Source of the DNA: Candidatus Metalachnospira gallinarum
GTDB taxonomy: Bacteria > Bacillota > Clostridia > Lachnospirales > Anaerotignaceae
DNA: 64,000 nucleotides
Assembly: GCA_904378045.1 (NCBI GenBank)
Contig: CAJFHC010000001.1
Coordinates: forward strand, 105,906 to 169,905
Reading direction: 5' to 3'
This document shows positions 8,421-17,535 of this stretch, piece after piece. The notes beneath the pieces were generated by a model. The model was not told where the DNA came from, did not search any database, and saw only the letters and a program-made list of their open reading frames with translations. The position numbers were made by a program, and so were the translations under genes. How positions within the stretch are numbered: the stretch's first letter is position 1; every line of letters begins with the position of its first letter.

Positions 8421-8448
8421 TTGCAAAGAGGGAAAAATCTGATATAAT
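8421..8448 (+). promoter_or_regulatory. Sigma-A promoter of the asp23-nusB cluster
   Basis: TTGCAA (8421-8426), a 16-base spacer and a perfect TATAAT (8443-8448), about 70 bases before the asp23-like ATG. Confidence 0.65.
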
Positions 8449-8517
8449 AATATAAGATATACATGTAACGTGTGGAACTTTGGTGTGAAAATATTATGAT
8501 AATGGAGGAAGATAGAT

Positions 8518-8916
8518 ATGGCAGAAATTAAAGAAGCAAACGGACAGATTCAGATTTCGGAAGAGGTAATAGCTATAATCGCCGGAACGGCAGCCGCTGA
8601 GACAGAAGGCATCGCGCTTGCCACGGCTCCGGTAAACGCCGTAAAGGGATTTTTCGGAAAGAAAAGCCAGTCCAAGGGCGTAAAAGTAACGGTTGAGGAA
8701 TCAAACGCTCTTATCGAGGTAGAGATTTCCGTTAAATTCGGCATAAACATCAAGAAGGTCTGCGAAGAAGTGCAGGCAAAGGTTAAAAACGCCGTAGAGA
8801 CAATGACAGGCCTTACGGTTTCAGGTGTCAACGTCATCGTTTCGGATGTATGGGCAGAGAAGGAAAAACAGGTTCCCGCAGCCGAAGAGATGGATGAGGA
8901 GACAAAAGCAGAGTAA
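8518..8916 (+). CDS. Asp23/Gls24 family envelope-stress protein (YqhY-like)
   Basis: The 132-residue product carries the Asp23 family core: an IAGTAAAETEGIA segment near residue 22 and the V-x-I-S-V-K-F-G-I-N-I region near residue 80. It ends in an acidic tail. In Bacillus the paralogue YqhY is encoded immediately upstream of nusB, as here, and influences acetyl-CoA carboxylase activity and lipid homeostasis. Other members attach to the membrane through a partner protein. A hairpin with a T-run separates it from nusB, so downstream genes may be transcribed at a reduced level from this promoter. Confidence 0.88.
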   Translation: MAEIKEANGQIQISEEVIAIIAGTAAAETEGIALATAPVNAVKGFFGKKSQSKGVKVTVEESNALIEVEISVKFGINIKKVCEEVQAKVKNAVETMTGLTVSGVNVIVSDVWAEKEKQVPAAEEMDEETKAE

Positions 8917-8934
8917 TTTCTTTAGAGTAAATAT

Positions 8935-8960
8935 GGCTGTCGTTATTTGGCAGCCTTTTT
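8935..8960 (+). terminator. Terminator or attenuator between asp23-like gene and nusB
   Basis: GGCTGTC pairs with GGCAGCC through one G-U pair over a 7-base loop, directly followed by TTTTT. Since nusB starts only 22 bases later, this probably acts as a partial terminator. Confidence 0.7.
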
Positions 8961-8981
8961 ATATGTTGGGAGGATAAAGCG

Positions 8982-9398
8982 ATGGGACGCAGAAACGCCA
9001 GAAAACTCGCATTTTATTTATTGTTTCAGTACGACTTTGTCAGGGACGGAAACTATGACGAGGTCAGAGACACTTTTCTTACGCTGGCCGATGACGAGAT
9101 CACGGAAAACGACAGGGAATACATATTATCAAAGACCGGCGGCGTTATGGACCATCTTGAGGAGATCGACCGTACAATAGGCGACTACGCAAGGGGATGG
9201 ACCGTTGAAAGAATGTCAAAGGTCGACAAGGCTATATTGAGACTTGCCGTGTATGAGATAAAGTTTTCGCCCGACGTTCCTGACGGAGTCGCTATAAACG
9301 AGGCGGTTGAGCTTGCGAAAGTATACAGCTCCGACGAGGCTCCGGCGTTCATTAACGGAATACTCGGAAAGGTAGCCGGAAGTGGGGCAGATGCTTGA
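8982..9398 (+). CDS. nusB: Transcription antitermination protein NusB
   Basis: NusB binds BoxA RNA with NusE (ribosomal protein S10) to prevent early termination in rRNA operons. The 138-residue all-helical protein begins GRRNARKLAFYLLFQYDF and contains the family motif VDKAILRLAVYEI (residues ~82-94) and VAINEAVELAK (~105-115). GGGAGG precedes the ATG. The 3' end overlaps xseA by eight bases. In Bacillus folD lies between nusB and xseA; it is absent here. Confidence 0.95.
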   Translation: MGRRNARKLAFYLLFQYDFVRDGNYDEVRDTFLTLADDEITENDREYILSKTGGVMDHLEEIDRTIGDYARGWTVERMSKVDKAILRLAVYEIKFSPDVPDGVAINEAVELAKVYSSDEAPAFINGILGKVAGSGADA

Positions 9399-10599
9399 GC
9401 CTAAAGTATATTCCGTCTCAAGGGTGAGCGGGTATATTAAGACCATGCTTGAGAGCGACTATGTTTTAAGCAGCATTTGGGTCGCAGGAGAAATATCGAA
9501 TTTTAAAAGGCATGGAAGCGGTAACTTGTTTTTTTCTCTCAAGGACAGCGACAGCGTGATTCGCTGCGTTATGTTTAAGGGAGACGCCGCTGCGCTTCCG
9601 TTTATGCCTGAAAACGGAATGTCGGTGATAATATGCGGATATGTGACGGTCTATGAGAGAAGCGGGGAATATCAGATAGTCGTCCAGCTTATGAAACCCG
9701 ACGGCGTTGGGGCGCTTACAATAGCTTTTGAACAGCTGAAGGAAAAGCTGGCCTCGGAGGGACTTTTCGACAGCGATTTCAAAAGAGAGATAAACCGCAG
9801 GCCGTCCAATATCGCCGTTGTCACATCACCCACGGGGGCGGCGGTAAGGGATATAATAAAAATAGCCGGACAGAGAAACAGTTCCGTGTCAATAACGGTG
9901 ATACCGGCGCTGGTGCAGGGCGATATGGCCGCCGAATCCATTGTTGAGGGCATAAGGCTTGCAAACAGGCTGAAAAAAGCGGATACGATCATCGTCGGAC
10001 GAGGCGGAGGAAGCATAGAGGATCTTTGGGCGTTTAATGACGAGAGGGTGGCAAGGGCCATATTTTCGTCAGAAATACCGGTGATTTCAGCCGTTGGGCA
10101 TGAAACAGACTTTACCATAGCAGATTTTGTCGCGGATCTTAGGGCGTCTACTCCGTCAAACGCCGCGGAACTGGCTGTGGCTGACATAAACGAGGATAAA
10201 AGACGAGCCGAAACGCTTATTATAAAACTTGAGAAATATGCCGGCATCGCATTAAAAAACAGCGGAGACAGGCTTAAGAGAGCGTTGGAAAGCCCGGCGT
10301 TCGCTTATCCGCTTGATAATATCAGTGACAAGGAAGAAACTGTCAAAGCCCTGATGTCACGGCTTAAAAGAGAGACGGAAATATCCGTGCGAAATACCGA
10401 AAACTGTGTCGCGGAAAAAGTAACCGCGCTGGAGGCGCTTTCTCCGCTTAAAGTGCTGGCAAGAGGATATTCTTATACGGAAAACGCGAACGGAAATGTC
10501 GTTACGTCCGTAGATGACGTACAAAATGGCGGCAGTATTTTTGTGACGCTTAAAGACGGAAGAATATCGGCGTCTGTCGAGGATAAGGTGATGTTTTAA
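9391..10599 (+). CDS. xseA: Exodeoxyribonuclease VII large subunit
   Basis: XseA is the catalytic subunit of the single-strand-specific exonuclease VII, which trims DNA to short oligonucleotides. The 402-residue protein has an N-terminal OB-fold (residues 1-100, with SSIWVAGEISNFKRH), the catalytic domain with VVTSPTGAAVRD (~140-151) and VGRGGGSIEDLW (~200-211), then a long coiled-coil arm that binds XseB, and a short C-terminal domain. The ATG at 9391 overlaps the nusB stop. Its own stop shares one base with the xseB ATG (TAATG). Confidence 0.96.
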   Translation: MLEPKVYSVSRVSGYIKTMLESDYVLSSIWVAGEISNFKRHGSGNLFFSLKDSDSVIRCVMFKGDAAALPFMPENGMSVIICGYVTVYERSGEYQIVVQLMKPDGVGALTIAFEQLKEKLASEGLFDSDFKREINRRPSNIAVVTSPTGAAVRDIIKIAGQRNSSVSITVIPALVQGDMAAESIVEGIRLANRLKKADTIIVGRGGGSIEDLWAFNDERVARAIFSSEIPVISAVGHETDFTIADFVADLRASTPSNAAELAVADINEDKRRAETLIIKLEKYAGIALKNSGDRLKRALESPAFAYPLDNISDKEETVKALMSRLKRETEISVRNTENCVAEKVTALEALSPLKVLARGYSYTENANGNVVTSVDDVQNGGSIFVTLKDGRISASVEDKVMF

Positions 10600-10838
10600 T
10601 GGCTAAAAAAACAAAGAGCTTTGAGGAAGCGCTCTCAAGACTTGAGGAAATAGTGGACGCTATGGAGGAAGGAGAGCTTTCTCTTGACGAAACGGTTAAA
10701 CTCTATAAAGAAGGCGTGGAAATGGCATCCGTATGTTCGGAGAAGCTTTCCGGCGCCAGACAGCAGATAAGCCTGCTTTCCGTCGGGCTTGACGGGAGCA
10801 TGGAGGAAAAGCCCTTTGAGATTAAGGAGGAAGAATGA
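10599..10838 (+). CDS. xseB: Exodeoxyribonuclease VII small subunit
   Basis: A 79-residue helical protein with the XseB signature FEEALSRLEEIVDAMEEGELSL followed by KLYKEG. Several copies wrap around the XseA arm. It is translationally coupled with xseA (1-base overlap) and with ispA (overlap at the ATGA). Confidence 0.95.
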   Translation: MAKKTKSFEEALSRLEEIVDAMEEGELSLDETVKLYKEGVEMASVCSEKLSGARQQISLLSVGLDGSMEEKPFEIKEEE

Positions 10839-11722
10839 TGGATTTTAAGGAAGAACTTAACGCAAAGGTAAAAATTGTGGACGAGTATATGGAAAAATTC
10901 CTCCCGCCGGCAGAAAAGTATCCGAGCGTTATATTTGAAGCTATGAGATACAGTGTCTTTGCCGGAGGAAAAAGGCTTAGACCGATAATGGTGATGGAAG
11001 CATGCAAAGCATTTGGCGGCGACGTGGAAAAAGCAATGCCGTTTGCCTGCGCCATTGAGATGATACATACATATTCTCTCATACATGACGACCTTCCCGC
11101 TTTGGACAACGATGATTACAGAAGGGGAAGGCTGACCAGCCATAAAGTATTCGGAGAGAACATGGCTATTCTTGCTGGAGACGCCCTGCTGCATCACGCC
11201 TTTGAGACGATGGCCGAAGCCTGCGTAAAGGAAAACGATCTCAAATATACAAGGGCGATGCTTGCCATAGCGCGTGGAGCCGGAGTAAACGGGATGGTTG
11301 CCGGACAGGTAGTCGACGTTATAAGCGAGGGAAAACAGATAGACAAGGATACCCTTGACTATATACATAAAAATAAAACCGCGGCTATGATAATCGGCGC
11401 GCTTAAGGCCGGAGCGGAGATAGGCGGAGCCGGCGAGGAAGAAATCAAAAAGATTGAGAGAGCCGGCGAGCTTATAGGCGTGGCGTTCCAGATACAGGAC
11501 GATATACTGGACGTTACGAGCACCCTTGAGGAGCTTGGCAAACCGATTAACAGCGATGAGAAAAACCATAAGGTGACATACGCTACCATGTACGGGGTTG
11601 AAGGAGCGTCAAAGATAGTTGAGGATATGTCCAACGAAGCTCTTGATATACTCAACGGAATGGGAGAAAGAATGTCATTCCTCTCAAGGCTTACGGAATA
11701 TTTGATAAAAAGAAAGAACTGA
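10835..11722 (+). CDS. ispA: Polyprenyl synthetase (farnesyl/geranyl diphosphate synthase)
   Basis: This prenyltransferase condenses isopentenyl diphosphate with allylic diphosphates. The 295-residue protein has the first aspartate-rich motif DDLPALD (D85, D86, D91) and the second DDILD (222-226). Two extra residues between the aspartates of the first motif are typical of bacterial type II farnesyl diphosphate synthases. AAGGAGG lies upstream; ATGs at 10835 and 10838 are both usable. It is coupled to xseB and precedes dxs, joining supply and use of isoprenoid precursors for quinones and undecaprenyl phosphate. Confidence 0.94.
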   Translation: MMDFKEELNAKVKIVDEYMEKFLPPAEKYPSVIFEAMRYSVFAGGKRLRPIMVMEACKAFGGDVEKAMPFACAIEMIHTYSLIHDDLPALDNDDYRRGRLTSHKVFGENMAILAGDALLHHAFETMAEACVKENDLKYTRAMLAIARGAGVNGMVAGQVVDVISEGKQIDKDTLDYIHKNKTAAMIIGALKAGAEIGGAGEEEIKKIERAGELIGVAFQIQDDILDVTSTLEELGKPINSDEKNHKVTYATMYGVEGASKIVEDMSNEALDILNGMGERMSFLSRLTEYLIKRKN

Positions 11723-11745
11723 AATACTGGAAAGGTGTAATTTTT

Positions 11746-13626
11746 GTGAAAAGACTGCTCGACTCGGTCAAAGGCCCCGAGGATATCAGGAAATTTAATA
11801 TAAACCAGCTTAACAGGCTTGCCGTTGAGCTGAGAGCCTTCCTGTTGGAAAAGGTATCGGAGACGGGAGGGCATCTCGCCTCAAATCTGGGAATAGTCGA
11901 GCTTACCATAGCTTTGCTTTACTGTCTTGACCTTCCGAAGGACAAAATAGTATGGGATGTGGGACATCAGGCGTATGTCCATAAAATACTCACGGGAAGG
12001 AAGGACAGATTCGACAGCCTTAGACAGCTCGACGGCATATCGGGATTTCCAAAGCCAAGCGAAAGCGACTGCGATTCATTTACGGCGGGACACAGTTCCA
12101 CGTCCATATCAATAGCTCTCGGCTTTGCTTATGCCAGAGATCTGCTCGGAGGGAACGAGAAAATAGCAGCGGTCATAGGCGACGGCTCCATGACGGGAGG
12201 GGTTGCCTATGAGGCGCTGAACAATGCCGGAAGGTACAACAAAAATTTTATAGTTATACTAAACGATAACCAGATGTCGATTTCCGACAACGTCGGAGCT
12301 CTCAGCCGCCACCTTAACGAAATAAGGACCGACACGAAATATCTTGAGGCAAAGGATGACGTTAAGAAATTCCTCAACAGCCTGCCGGCCGGAGCGCCCA
12401 TGGTGGACACGATAAAAAGGACGAAAAAAAGAATTAAATATATGTTTGTCCAGGGAGTTATTTTCGAGGAACTTGGATTCAAATATGTGGGACCGGTGGA
12501 CGGCCATAATATAGAAGAGCTGATATCTACAATAAACAGGGTAAAGAACATAAACGGACCGGTGCTTGTCCATGTAAGGACAAAAAAAGGAAAGGGCTAT
12601 AAATATGCGGAGAACAATCCGGCGGAATATCACGGAGTGTCTCCGTTTGATATAAAAACCGGAAAGCCGTCAAGCAAGTCTGCTCTGCCGAGCTATTCAT
12701 CGGTTTTTGGAAAGGCGTTGGAAAAGCTTGCCGAAAAGGACAGAAAGATAATCGCCGTCAGCGCGGCTATGTGCAGCAGCACGGGACTTGCGGGCTTTTC
12801 AAAAAGATTTCCGGAACGTTTTTTTGACGTAGGCATAGCCGAACAGCATGCCGTATCGTTTTCCGCGGCGTTCGCGAAATCAGGATTCAAGCCTGTTTTC
12901 GCCGTATACTCTACATTTTTGCAGAGGGCCTATGACGAGATCATGCAGGATGTCTGCCTTCAGGGACTGCACGTCGTCTTTGGCATAGACAGGGCTGGAA
13001 TAGTCGGAAGCGACGGAGAGACTCATCAGGGAATATATGACATATCCTATTTGAGCCATATGCCCAATATGACGGTTATGCTGCCCAAAAACAGGACGGA
13101 ACTTGAAAAAATGCTTGAATTTGCCCTGAACGGTATGTCGTCGCCCGTGGCTATAAGATACCCAAGGGGAGAGGCCTCTCTCAGATATGCCGATATATGC
13201 CCCGATATAGAGTACGGAAAGGCTGAGATATTGAAAGACGGCTGCAAAATAGCGATACTTTCAGCGGGAAGCATGCTTGAGCAGACCGATGAGGCCGTAA
13301 AGCTGCTGGAAAACGACGGATATTCCCCCATGCTTGTCAATCTCAGGTTTGCCAAGCCGCTGGACAGGGAAATGATAAATATAGTCTGTGAAAAATGCGG
13401 ATATATATTTACCGTTGAGGACAATGTGCTTGAGGGCGGCGTCGGAAGCACCGTGCTAGAGACGGCAAACGAGCTTGGATTGCTTGATAAAGTTAAAATA
13501 TGTCCCATTGCTTTTCCGGACAGGTTTATAGAACATGGAACAAGAAACGAGCTTTATGACAGATACGGATTGAGCGGATTAAAAATATACGGCCGCATAA
13601 AGGAACGGGTTGAAAACAATGGCTGA
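11746..13626 (+). CDS. dxs: 1-deoxy-D-xylulose-5-phosphate synthase
   Basis: The first enzyme of the methylerythritol phosphate pathway joins pyruvate and glyceraldehyde 3-phosphate using thiamine diphosphate. The 626 residues contain the GDGSMTGG thiamine-binding motif (145-152) with NN nearby, the GHSS loop (~115-118), and a transketolase-type pyrimidine domain with DVGIAEQHAV. It starts at GTG behind GGAAAGGTG. The 3' end overlaps tlyA slightly. Full length and intact. Confidence 0.96.
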   Translation: MKRLLDSVKGPEDIRKFNINQLNRLAVELRAFLLEKVSETGGHLASNLGIVELTIALLYCLDLPKDKIVWDVGHQAYVHKILTGRKDRFDSLRQLDGISGFPKPSESDCDSFTAGHSSTSISIALGFAYARDLLGGNEKIAAVIGDGSMTGGVAYEALNNAGRYNKNFIVILNDNQMSISDNVGALSRHLNEIRTDTKYLEAKDDVKKFLNSLPAGAPMVDTIKRTKKRIKYMFVQGVIFEELGFKYVGPVDGHNIEELISTINRVKNINGPVLVHVRTKKGKGYKYAENNPAEYHGVSPFDIKTGKPSSKSALPSYSSVFGKALEKLAEKDRKIIAVSAAMCSSTGLAGFSKRFPERFFDVGIAEQHAVSFSAAFAKSGFKPVFAVYSTFLQRAYDEIMQDVCLQGLHVVFGIDRAGIVGSDGETHQGIYDISYLSHMPNMTVMLPKNRTELEKMLEFALNGMSSPVAIRYPRGEASLRYADICPDIEYGKAEILKDGCKIAILSAGSMLEQTDEAVKLLENDGYSPMLVNLRFAKPLDREMINIVCEKCGYIFTVEDNVLEGGVGSTVLETANELGLLDKVKICPIAFPDRFIEHGTRNELYDRYGLSGLKIYGRIKERVENNG

Positions 13627-14428
13627 AAAGGAAAGACTTGACGTTTTAATGGTGAGCAGAGGGCTTGCCTCATCAAGGGAACTGGCGAAGTCCTATATTA
13701 TGGCGGGAAATGTATACGTTGACGGCAATAAAGAGGATAAGGCCGGAACAAAATTTGATATTGATTCCAAAATCGAGCTCAGAGGGGCTGAAATGCCCTA
13801 TGTGAGCAGAGGAGGATATAAGCTGGAAAAGGCGATGGAAGTCTTTCCGGTGAGCATAGAGGGAAAAATATGTATGGATATAGGAGCGTCTACCGGCGGA
13901 TTTACGGACTGCATGCTGCAAAACGGAGCAGTTAAGGTATACGCCATAGACGTCGGATACGGGCAGCTCGCATGGAAGCTCAGAAACGATGAGAGGGTAG
14001 TCTGTCTTGAAAAAACCAACGTAAGATACATAACGGAGGAGCAGGTTCCCGACAGACCGGAATTCGCGTCGGTCGACGTGTCTTTTATCTCTCTGACAAA
14101 GGTCATTCCCCCGGCTCTTGAGGTCATGGCCGAAAACGCTCAGATGGTATGCCTTATAAAGCCCCAGTTTGAGGCCGGAAGGGAAAAGGTCGGAAAAAAG
14201 GGCGTGGTGAGAGAGAAGTCCACCCATCTTGAGGTGATTTTAAAAATAATGGATTTTGCCTTTGACAACGGGCTAAATATTATAGGAATAGATTTTTCGC
14301 CCATAAGAGGCCCTGAGGGCAATATAGAGTATCTGATAATGCTGGACAGGCTGAATACCGGATTCACAAGGGAAGAGGCCTGCGCTAAGGCAAAAGAGAT
14401 CGCGGAAAGATCCCACGAGCTGCTATAA
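13619..14428 (+). CDS. TlyA-family rRNA 2'-O-methyltransferase (hemolysin A / YqxC)
   Basis: A 269-residue protein with an N-terminal S4 RNA-binding domain (residues 4-60, ERLDVLMVSRGLASSRELAKS) and an FtsJ-like methyltransferase domain containing DIGASTGGFTDCMLQNGA (~84-101) and the catalytic-type KPQFE segment. Related TlyA proteins methylate ribose in 16S and 23S rRNA. I use the ATG at 13619, which matches the family's N-terminus. A TTG at 13610 has a better-spaced AAGGA and would add three residues. It belongs to the ispA-dxs-tlyA-nadK-argR-recN string found in many Firmicutes. Confidence 0.92.
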   Translation: MAEKERLDVLMVSRGLASSRELAKSYIMAGNVYVDGNKEDKAGTKFDIDSKIELRGAEMPYVSRGGYKLEKAMEVFPVSIEGKICMDIGASTGGFTDCMLQNGAVKVYAIDVGYGQLAWKLRNDERVVCLEKTNVRYITEEQVPDRPEFASVDVSFISLTKVIPPALEVMAENAQMVCLIKPQFEAGREKVGKKGVVREKSTHLEVILKIMDFAFDNGLNIIGIDFSPIRGPEGNIEYLIMLDRLNTGFTREEACAKAKEIAERSHELL

Positions 14429-14440
14429 GGTGGTGTTTAT

Positions 14441-15301
14441 ATGAAAACGGTAGGAATAGTGCCTAATTACGGTAAGGAAACGGCCATGCAGATGGTCGCC
14501 GGACTGGCGGAATTTTTAAAAGGCAAGGAATGCAGGCCGGTGGTGACATACAAAACGGCTGAGATGCTTGGCTTAAACGAGCTTGGAGTGACAAAATACG
14601 AGCTCTATTCAAAATCGGACTTTATAATAGTTCTCGGAGGAGACGGAACCCTGCTTGACACGGGGCGAAAGGCGGCCAAATTCGGAACGCCGCTTCTTGG
14701 GATAAATATGGGCACTATGGGCTTTCTTGCCGCGGCTGACGGAGCCGACGCCAATGAGACCATCGAGAAGGTGCTCAATGGAGAATATAAAATAGAAAAG
14801 AGACTTATGCTGGAGTCTGAGATAATTTCGGAGACTGACAGCCCCAAACAGTACAGAGCGATAAACGACGTATGTATCACAAGGGGCGTATTTACAAAAA
14901 TAACGGAATACAAAATTTACGTCAATGACGAATATCTTGCCACATTCAGGGCGGACGGCATAATCGTCTCAACGCCGACGGGCTCAACGGCGTACAATCT
15001 TTCGGCGGGCGGCCCGGTGCTCAAGCCGGACATAGAGTGTATGGTTATCACTCCCATATGCCCGCACTCGCTCCATTCGAGGAGCATAGTCGTTTCGGCC
15101 GACGATACCGTAAGGATAGAGGCCAGCTTTGGCTCCAACGGAGACATAATAATGTCGATGGACGGGCAGACCAGCGTAATACTCAATAACGGGGACATCA
15201 TAAACGTGAGGAAATCCGCTAACAGCATCAATATAATAAAGACAAACAACAGGAGCTTTTATGAGATATTGAGGAAAAAACTTATATCAAAGGGGGAATA
15301 A
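14441..15301 (+). CDS. nadK: NAD kinase
   Basis: NAD kinase makes NADP. The 286-residue protein has the family motifs GGDGTLLDTGRK (from residue 66), INMGTMGFLA (~88-97), NDVCI (~129) and the second conserved region STPTGSTAYNLSAGGP (~177-192). The gene lies between tlyA and argR with a GGTGGTG-type ribosome site 12 bases after the tlyA stop. Bacillus lacks nadK at this spot, but clostridia often have it. Confidence 0.95.
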   Translation: MKTVGIVPNYGKETAMQMVAGLAEFLKGKECRPVVTYKTAEMLGLNELGVTKYELYSKSDFIIVLGGDGTLLDTGRKAAKFGTPLLGINMGTMGFLAAADGADANETIEKVLNGEYKIEKRLMLESEIISETDSPKQYRAINDVCITRGVFTKITEYKIYVNDEYLATFRADGIIVSTPTGSTAYNLSAGGPVLKPDIECMVITPICPHSLHSRSIVVSADDTVRIEASFGSNGDIIMSMDGQTSVILNNGDIINVRKSANSINIIKTNNRSFYEILRKKLISKGE

Positions 15302-15304
15302 CCG

Positions 15305-15757
15305 TTGAAAGTATCAAGGCACGCCAAGATATTGGAACTTATAGAGAAATATGATATCGAAACACAGGACGAGCTTGCCATGAGGCTCAGGGAAGAGGGC
15401 TTTGACGTTACTCAGGCCACAGTGTCCAGAGATATAAGGGAAATGAGGCTCACGAAGATCTCCGTCGAGAAGGGCAAGCAGAAATACGCAGTTATGGCCA
15501 ACAACGACAACGAGATATCCGACAGGCTCATAAGAGTATTTAAAGAAGCCGTCATAAAGATGGATTATGCGGGAAATATGGTCGTTATAAAAACCCTTGA
15601 GGGAATGGGAATGGCCGTTGGAGTCGCCCTTGACAATATGCAAAACAGCGAGATACTTGGAACAATAGCCGGAGATGATACGGTGTTCTGCGTCATAAGG
15701 GGAAACCATCAGGCCGCCGAGCTTATTGAAAGACTTTATAGAATAATACATAGCTGA
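15305..15757 (+). CDS. argR: Arginine repressor ArgR/AhrC
   Basis: ArgR is a hexameric arginine-sensing repressor of arginine biosynthesis. The 150-residue protein has the N-terminal winged helix (EKYDIETQDELAMRLREEG, then TQATVSRDIREMRL, residues ~38-51) and the C-terminal hexamerisation domain with the GTIAGDDTVFCV arginine-binding segment. It starts at TTG, three bases after nadK, behind a strong AAAGGGGG. TTG starts are not unusual for this gene. Confidence 0.95.
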   Translation: MKVSRHAKILELIEKYDIETQDELAMRLREEGFDVTQATVSRDIREMRLTKISVEKGKQKYAVMANNDNEISDRLIRVFKEAVIKMDYAGNMVVIKTLEGMGMAVGVALDNMQNSEILGTIAGDDTVFCVIRGNHQAAELIERLYRIIHS

Positions 15758-15773
15758 TTGGGGGCGCGTATCT

Positions 15774-17471
15774 GTGCTTGAATACATGAATATAAAAAAC
15801 GTGGCGCTCATTGACGAGTCGGAGGTCGTATTCGGCAAGGGGCTCAACGTCCTCACGGGCGAGACAGGAGCCGGAAAATCCCTCATAATAGACGCCCTTG
15901 GCTTTTCCCTCGGAGGCAGAGCAAGCAGGGAAATGATAAGAAGGGGAGAAGAGCAGGCCTCCGTGGAATCCGTTTTTTCCATTGAAGACAAGAAGCTGGA
16001 AAAAATACTGGACGATATGGGAATCGACCATGGCGAGGATAATACCATCGTCATAAGAAGGATACTTCATGCCAACGGCAAAAGCGTCTGCAAGGTCAAC
16101 GGCACAACGGTAACGGTAGGGCAGCTTAAGGAACTTTCTTCCTGCCTCGTGGATTTTCACGGACAGCATGAGCATCAGTCTCTTCTTGACCCTAAAAAAC
16201 ATATAGAGCTTCTGGATAGATTTTGCGGTACGGAACTTGGAGCCGAGAAGGCGAAACTTGCCGAATTTCTGAAAAAATATAAGGCTACTATGAAGGAAAT
16301 GAAGGCAATAGCCGGAAATGAGGCTGAAAGGGAAAGAAGGACGGAGATACTTTCCTACCAGATAAGCGAGCTTGAGGCCGCCGACATTAAGCCGGGCGAG
16401 GAGGATCAGCTGACGGAAAGGAAAAAGATACTGCAAAACGGCGAGAAAATGAGGGAAATGGCGGGAAAATGCATTAATATCCTTTATAACGGAGTAAACG
16501 GGCTCCCGGCCGCCGATATGGTCACGGAGGCCGCGGACACGCTTAAACAGCTCAGCGACATCGACATATCGGTAAAATTAGTGTATGAAATAGTCAATTC
16601 AGCTTCGATCCAGCTCAGTGAGGCTGAAAGAGAGCTGAAACGCTATTTTGACGGGCTTGAGACCGGCGAGGACGAAATAGAGCAGATAGACGAAAGGCTT
16701 AATATTATCTACGCTTTTAAGAAGAAATATATATGTTCATCGGATCTTCTTGCGGATAAGCTGGAGAAGCTCAGAAGCGAGTACGATATGCTTATGCATT
16801 CAAGGGAACGCCTTGAAAATCTCGAAAACGAGAGAAAAGAACTTTTCAAAAACATGGTCGCCGTATGTCGGGTTATGACGGACATTAGGAAGAAGAAGGC
16901 TGAGGAAATCGAGGCTGACATAGAAAAGAACCTCCATGAGCTTGAAATGGAAAAGGCAAGATTTAAAATCAGGATAGACCAGAAAAATCAGCTTGGCCTT
17001 GAAGGATGGGACGACGTGGAATTTATGTTTACCGCCAATGAGGGCGAGGAACTCATGCCTCTGGCAAAAATAGGCTCAGGCGGAGAGCTTTCCAGAGTAA
17101 TGCTGGCGCTCAAGGTCGTTTTTGGAAATCTGGACGTGATAGGCACGTTCGTATTTGACGAGATAGACGCGGGAATAAGCGGAAGAACGGCGCAGAAGGT
17201 TGCGGAAAAAATGCACAGAGTGGCAAGAACAAAGCAGATACTTTGCATTACCCATCTGCCGCAGATAGCCGCTATGGCCGACAAACACTTTATGATAGAG
17301 AAAATGAGCGTAAAGGGAAGAACGAAGTCTGTAATCAAACCGCTGAGAAGGAACGAAACGGTAAAGGATATAGCCAGGCTGATGGCAGGAACGGAAATAA
17401 CGGAGATGTCCGTAAACGCCGCTCAGGAAATGAAAGACCTTGCCGGCAAATATAAAAACGAGAACAGATAA
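15774..17471 (+). CDS. recN: DNA repair protein RecN
   Basis: RecN is an SMC-like ATPase that acts early at double-strand breaks. The 565 residues comprise an ATPase head with Walker A GETGAGKS (residues ~29-36), a long antiparallel coiled coil, and the C-terminal head with the SGGELSRVMLALK signature and Walker B FDEIDAGISG. The GTG start at 15774 gives the standard N-terminus (MLEYMNIKNVALID). It closes the cluster with a strong terminator 20 bases downstream. spoIVB and spo0A, which follow recN in Bacillus, are not here. Confidence 0.95.
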   Translation: MLEYMNIKNVALIDESEVVFGKGLNVLTGETGAGKSLIIDALGFSLGGRASREMIRRGEEQASVESVFSIEDKKLEKILDDMGIDHGEDNTIVIRRILHANGKSVCKVNGTTVTVGQLKELSSCLVDFHGQHEHQSLLDPKKHIELLDRFCGTELGAEKAKLAEFLKKYKATMKEMKAIAGNEAERERRTEILSYQISELEAADIKPGEEDQLTERKKILQNGEKMREMAGKCINILYNGVNGLPAADMVTEAADTLKQLSDIDISVKLVYEIVNSASIQLSEAERELKRYFDGLETGEDEIEQIDERLNIIYAFKKKYICSSDLLADKLEKLRSEYDMLMHSRERLENLENERKELFKNMVAVCRVMTDIRKKKAEEIEADIEKNLHELEMEKARFKIRIDQKNQLGLEGWDDVEFMFTANEGEELMPLAKIGSGGELSRVMLALKVVFGNLDVIGTFVFDEIDAGISGRTAQKVAEKMHRVARTKQILCITHLPQIAAMADKHFMIEKMSVKGRTKSVIKPLRRNETVKDIARLMAGTEITEMSVNAAQEMKDLAGKYKNENR

Positions 17472-17490
17472 TAAAAAACATAAAAACATA

Positions 17491-17535
17491 AACGGCGGCG
17501 GTCCTTAAAGCTATGGCAGGACTGCCGCCGTTGTT
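17491..17535. terminator. Strong bidirectional terminator after recN
   Basis: A 15-bp GC-rich stem (17491-17505 with 17518-17532, one G-U pair) between convergent genes, flanked by an A-rich left side and a T-rich right side. Confidence 0.85.

Noticed and set aside
10703-11569. A 288-codon - strand open frame opposite ispA
   Set aside because: Shadow of ispA; Cys/His/Tyr-rich composition typical of antisense frames in this genome.
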